Part shown: one piece after another, positions 49,696-51,347 of the stretch
Position numbering within the stretch: the stretch's first letter is position 1
How the letters are laid out: every line of letters starts with the position of its first letter
DNA from: Alphaproteobacteria bacterium
GTDB taxonomy: Bacteria > Pseudomonadota > Alphaproteobacteria > UBA6615
DNA length: 51,347 nt
Assembly: GCA_011087645.1 (NCBI GenBank)
Contig: JAALLF010000009.1
Location: 1-51,347 of the forward strand
Direction of reading: 5' to 3'
Translations under genes and position numbers: made by a program
Notes under the pieces: model-generated
Database searches by the model: none
What the model was told of the DNA's origin: nothing
The model's input: only the letters and a program-made list of their open reading frames with translations

Positions 49696-50951
49696 ATGAG
49701 CGACCAACCACCCTTTTCGCCGTTATTCGACGGCCTGGCCCAATGGACCCTGCAACAGGGTCTGCACGAGACGACGGTCGCCGATCTGGTGCAGGGGTTC
49801 GGGCGCCGGCTAGTTGCCGGTGGCATTCCGGTCAGCCGCATCTCTATTGGCGGGATGGTTCTGCACCCGGTCTTCGGCGCGGACGACATCGTGTGGGAAG
49901 CCGATCACGACCAGGTGTCGGTACAACGTGTATCGCGCAACATCATAACCAGCCCCGAATTTCAAAACGCGCCGTTTTTCCATATGGCGTCGAACGGCAT
50001 TCCATTTGTGCATTTTCATCTGGAAGAATCGACCCGAATCTAAATTTCCCGCTATTCGACCGATTGCGGGCGGCCGGAATCACCGACTATTTCGCGTTCT
50101 TCCAGTCCTACGGCAACACCGATGAATTGCTTTGGGCCGAACTGCCGCCCGGCATGGCCGGCGTTCTCGGCGCTTTCTCAACCCGCCGCGCCGGCGGCTT
50201 CGCCGAGATGGAGATCGAGTATCTCAAGGCGATGTCAATGCCGCTGGCAGCATCGATTAAGGCGACAGTGACCTATGACCTCTCGAAAGCACTGCTCGAC
50301 ACCTATCTCGGTAAATATTCCGGTGGGCATGTTCTCGACGGGCTCGTCGAGCGCGGCGATGGGCACTTGATCGATTGTGTGCTGTGGTACTGCGACTTGC
50401 GGGATTCAACGCGCCTAGCCGACGAAATGCCCCTCGACGACTATCTGGAAACCTTAAACGACTATTTCGACTGCACCGCCGGCGCGGTGCTCGACCATGG
50501 CGGCGAGGTGCTCAAATTCATCGGCGACGCGGTGATGGCGATCTTCCCCATCGAGGATGACGCCCGCCCCGCCGCCGACATGTGCCGGGCGGCGCTGATG
50601 ACCGCCAAGGACGCCATTGCGCGAGCCCAACGCCTCAATGATGTCCGCGCCGGTCAGGAGCAGCCAGAGATCAAATTCGGCATCGCCCTGCATGTCGGAC
50701 AAGTCATGTATGGCAATGTGGGCACCGACCGGCGCCTCGATTTCACCGTCATCGGCCCAGCCGCAAACGAGGTCGCCCGGCTCGACGGTTTGTCGAAGAA
50801 ACTGGCGACGCCAATCGTCGCCTCTGCGCATTTCAACGACGCATTCCCCGACGACCTGGCCGCGTTGGGAACCCACGAAGTGCAGGGTATCGACCGCGGG
50901 TTGGAGGCGTTCACAGCGCCCGAGTTGGCATCGTTGAACAAGGGCGACTGA
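49696..50951 (+). pseudogene. Class III adenylate cyclase gene with a frameshift
   Basis: The N-terminal 115 codons (MSDQPPFSPLFDGLAQWTLQQG..., 49696-50043) are a sensory region. The reading frame then continues one base earlier as LNFPLFDRLRAAGITDYFAF through the catalytic domain to 50951. The cyclase domain is complete: metal Asp in YCDLRDST, Lys and second Asp in LKFIGDAVMAIF, and DFTVIGPAANEVARL for adenine recognition and transition-state support. One lost C in the run CCC at 50033-50035 (ACCCG) would restore a single frame of about 418 codons. It is either a recent pseudogene, a sequencing error, or two separate products. Confidence 0.8.
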
Positions 50952-51012
50952 GGGCGGTCAGCTAAGCGCCGCCACCAAATTAAATCCACCATCCCCTTGC
51001 ATTCCGATTATT

Positions 51013-51028
51013 AGGTGTATATACATCT
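51013..51028. promoter_or_regulatory. Palindromic operator candidate before the MarR gene
   Basis: AGGTGTATATACATCT contains the perfect palindrome TGTATATACA (51016-51025), and with one mismatch the symmetry extends to 16 bases. It ends four bases before the ATG of the MarR-family gene. Binding there would block translation start or RNA polymerase, so autoregulation is likely. Confidence 0.5.
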
Positions 51029-51031
51029 ATT

Positions 51032-51347
51032 ATGGCAACCGCGACCAAACATGTCACTCTCCGCGACCCTCTGGATGTGAGCGCCTGCACGCTGGCAAAT
51101 GTCCGCCAGGCATCGCGGGCGATCTCGCAGGTTTATGACGCCGCGTTACAGCCCGCCGACATCAAGGCAACCCAGTTCACGGTACTGGCGGCGTTATCAA
51201 AAAACGATCAACTGCCACTCAGCCAGCTCGCCGAGATCATGGTGATGGATCGCACCACCCTCACCCGCAACCTGCAACCGTTGGTGAAGCGCAAGCTGGT
51301 CTCTATTGCCCCCGGCAAGGATCGGCGCGTTCGCAATGTGCGTCTGA
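51032..51347 (+). CDS. MarR family transcriptional regulator (partial, runs off the right end)
   Basis: The first 105 codons, with no stop before the window edge, begin MATATKHVTLRDPLDVSAC. They contain the winged-helix core of MarR proteins: TQFTVLAALSKNDQLPLSQLAEIMVMDRTTLTRNLQPLVKRKLV, then IAPGKDRRVRNVRL for the wing. MarR proteins respond to phenolic or other small ligands. A palindrome overlaps the region just before the start codon; no clear ribosome site is seen. The C-terminal dimerisation helices lie outside the window. Confidence 0.88.
   Translation, partial: MATATKHVTLRDPLDVSACTLANVRQASRAISQVYDAALQPADIKATQFTVLAALSKNDQLPLSQLAEIMVMDRTTLTRNLQPLVKRKLVSIAPGKDRRVRNVRL

Overview
The window looks like the chromosome of an aerobic, heterotrophic alphaproteobacterium, probably from the Rhodospirillales and its neighbours. 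This is inferred from the high G+C and strongly biased third codon positions, and from the type of its many acyl-CoA, SDR, CaiB and amidohydrolase genes. Two families of short palindromic intergenic repeats point the same way: one built on CCTCATNCTGAGGAG, the other on CCCTCTCCC/GGGAGAGGG. I see no rRNA, tRNA, CRISPR array, integrase or transposase. Most genes are catabolic, transport or regulatory singletons and short operons. This is an accessory metabolic region, not a housekeeping one.

Layout. 0.3-6 kb: enolase-superfamily enzyme, 3-hydroxyacyl-CoA dehydrogenase-like protein, SMP-30 lactonase, a BadI/MenB-like crotonase and a CaiB CoA-transferase. 6-12.4 kb: lipoprotein, TPR-sulfotransferase overlapping an MFS gene, lipocalin-like protein, small membrane and secreted proteins, and an Lrp regulator with a palindromic operator candidate. 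12.4-18.6 kb: crotonase, malate/lactate dehydrogenase type 2, PutA, and an SDR lacking its catalytic residues. 18.7-24 kb: cytoplasmic BisC-like molybdoenzyme, nitrilase with a GntR regulator, and a porin with a clear terminator. 24.3-31.8 kb: ACMSD-family amidohydrolase, class IV aminotransferase, EamA transporter, then a minus-strand run MFS - hydrolase - cupin - RutD-like - RutC-like, and a GlsB-type membrane protein. 32-34 kb: two-subunit ThDP decarboxylase with a beta-hydroxyacid dehydrogenase.

34.3-43.3 kb is the most interesting part: nine minus-strand genes in one direction. The first four are a luciferase-like flavin monooxygenase, two tandem paralogous 2-oxoglutarate/Fe(II) oxygenases and a secreted NTF2-like protein. 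The next five are a crotonase resembling the malonyl-type CoA decarboxylases, a B12-dependent acyl-CoA mutase large subunit, its separate B12 subunit, a family III CoA-transferase and the MeaB chaperone. This second half has the same functional parts as the E. coli Sbm (scpA-argK-scpB-scpC) operon, but with a split mutase and an unrelated type of CoA-transferase.

43.5-51.3 kb: an overlapping pair of a citryl-CoA lyase-like protein and a PaaK-like CoA ligase, a PEBP protein, a small sulfotransferase, an AT-rich island with a membrane protein that appears to have cut off an amidohydrolase gene, a VOC protein, an EamA transporter, a frameshifted class III adenylate cyclase, and a MarR regulator running off the right end.

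All functional calls come from reading motifs by eye; no database search was run.
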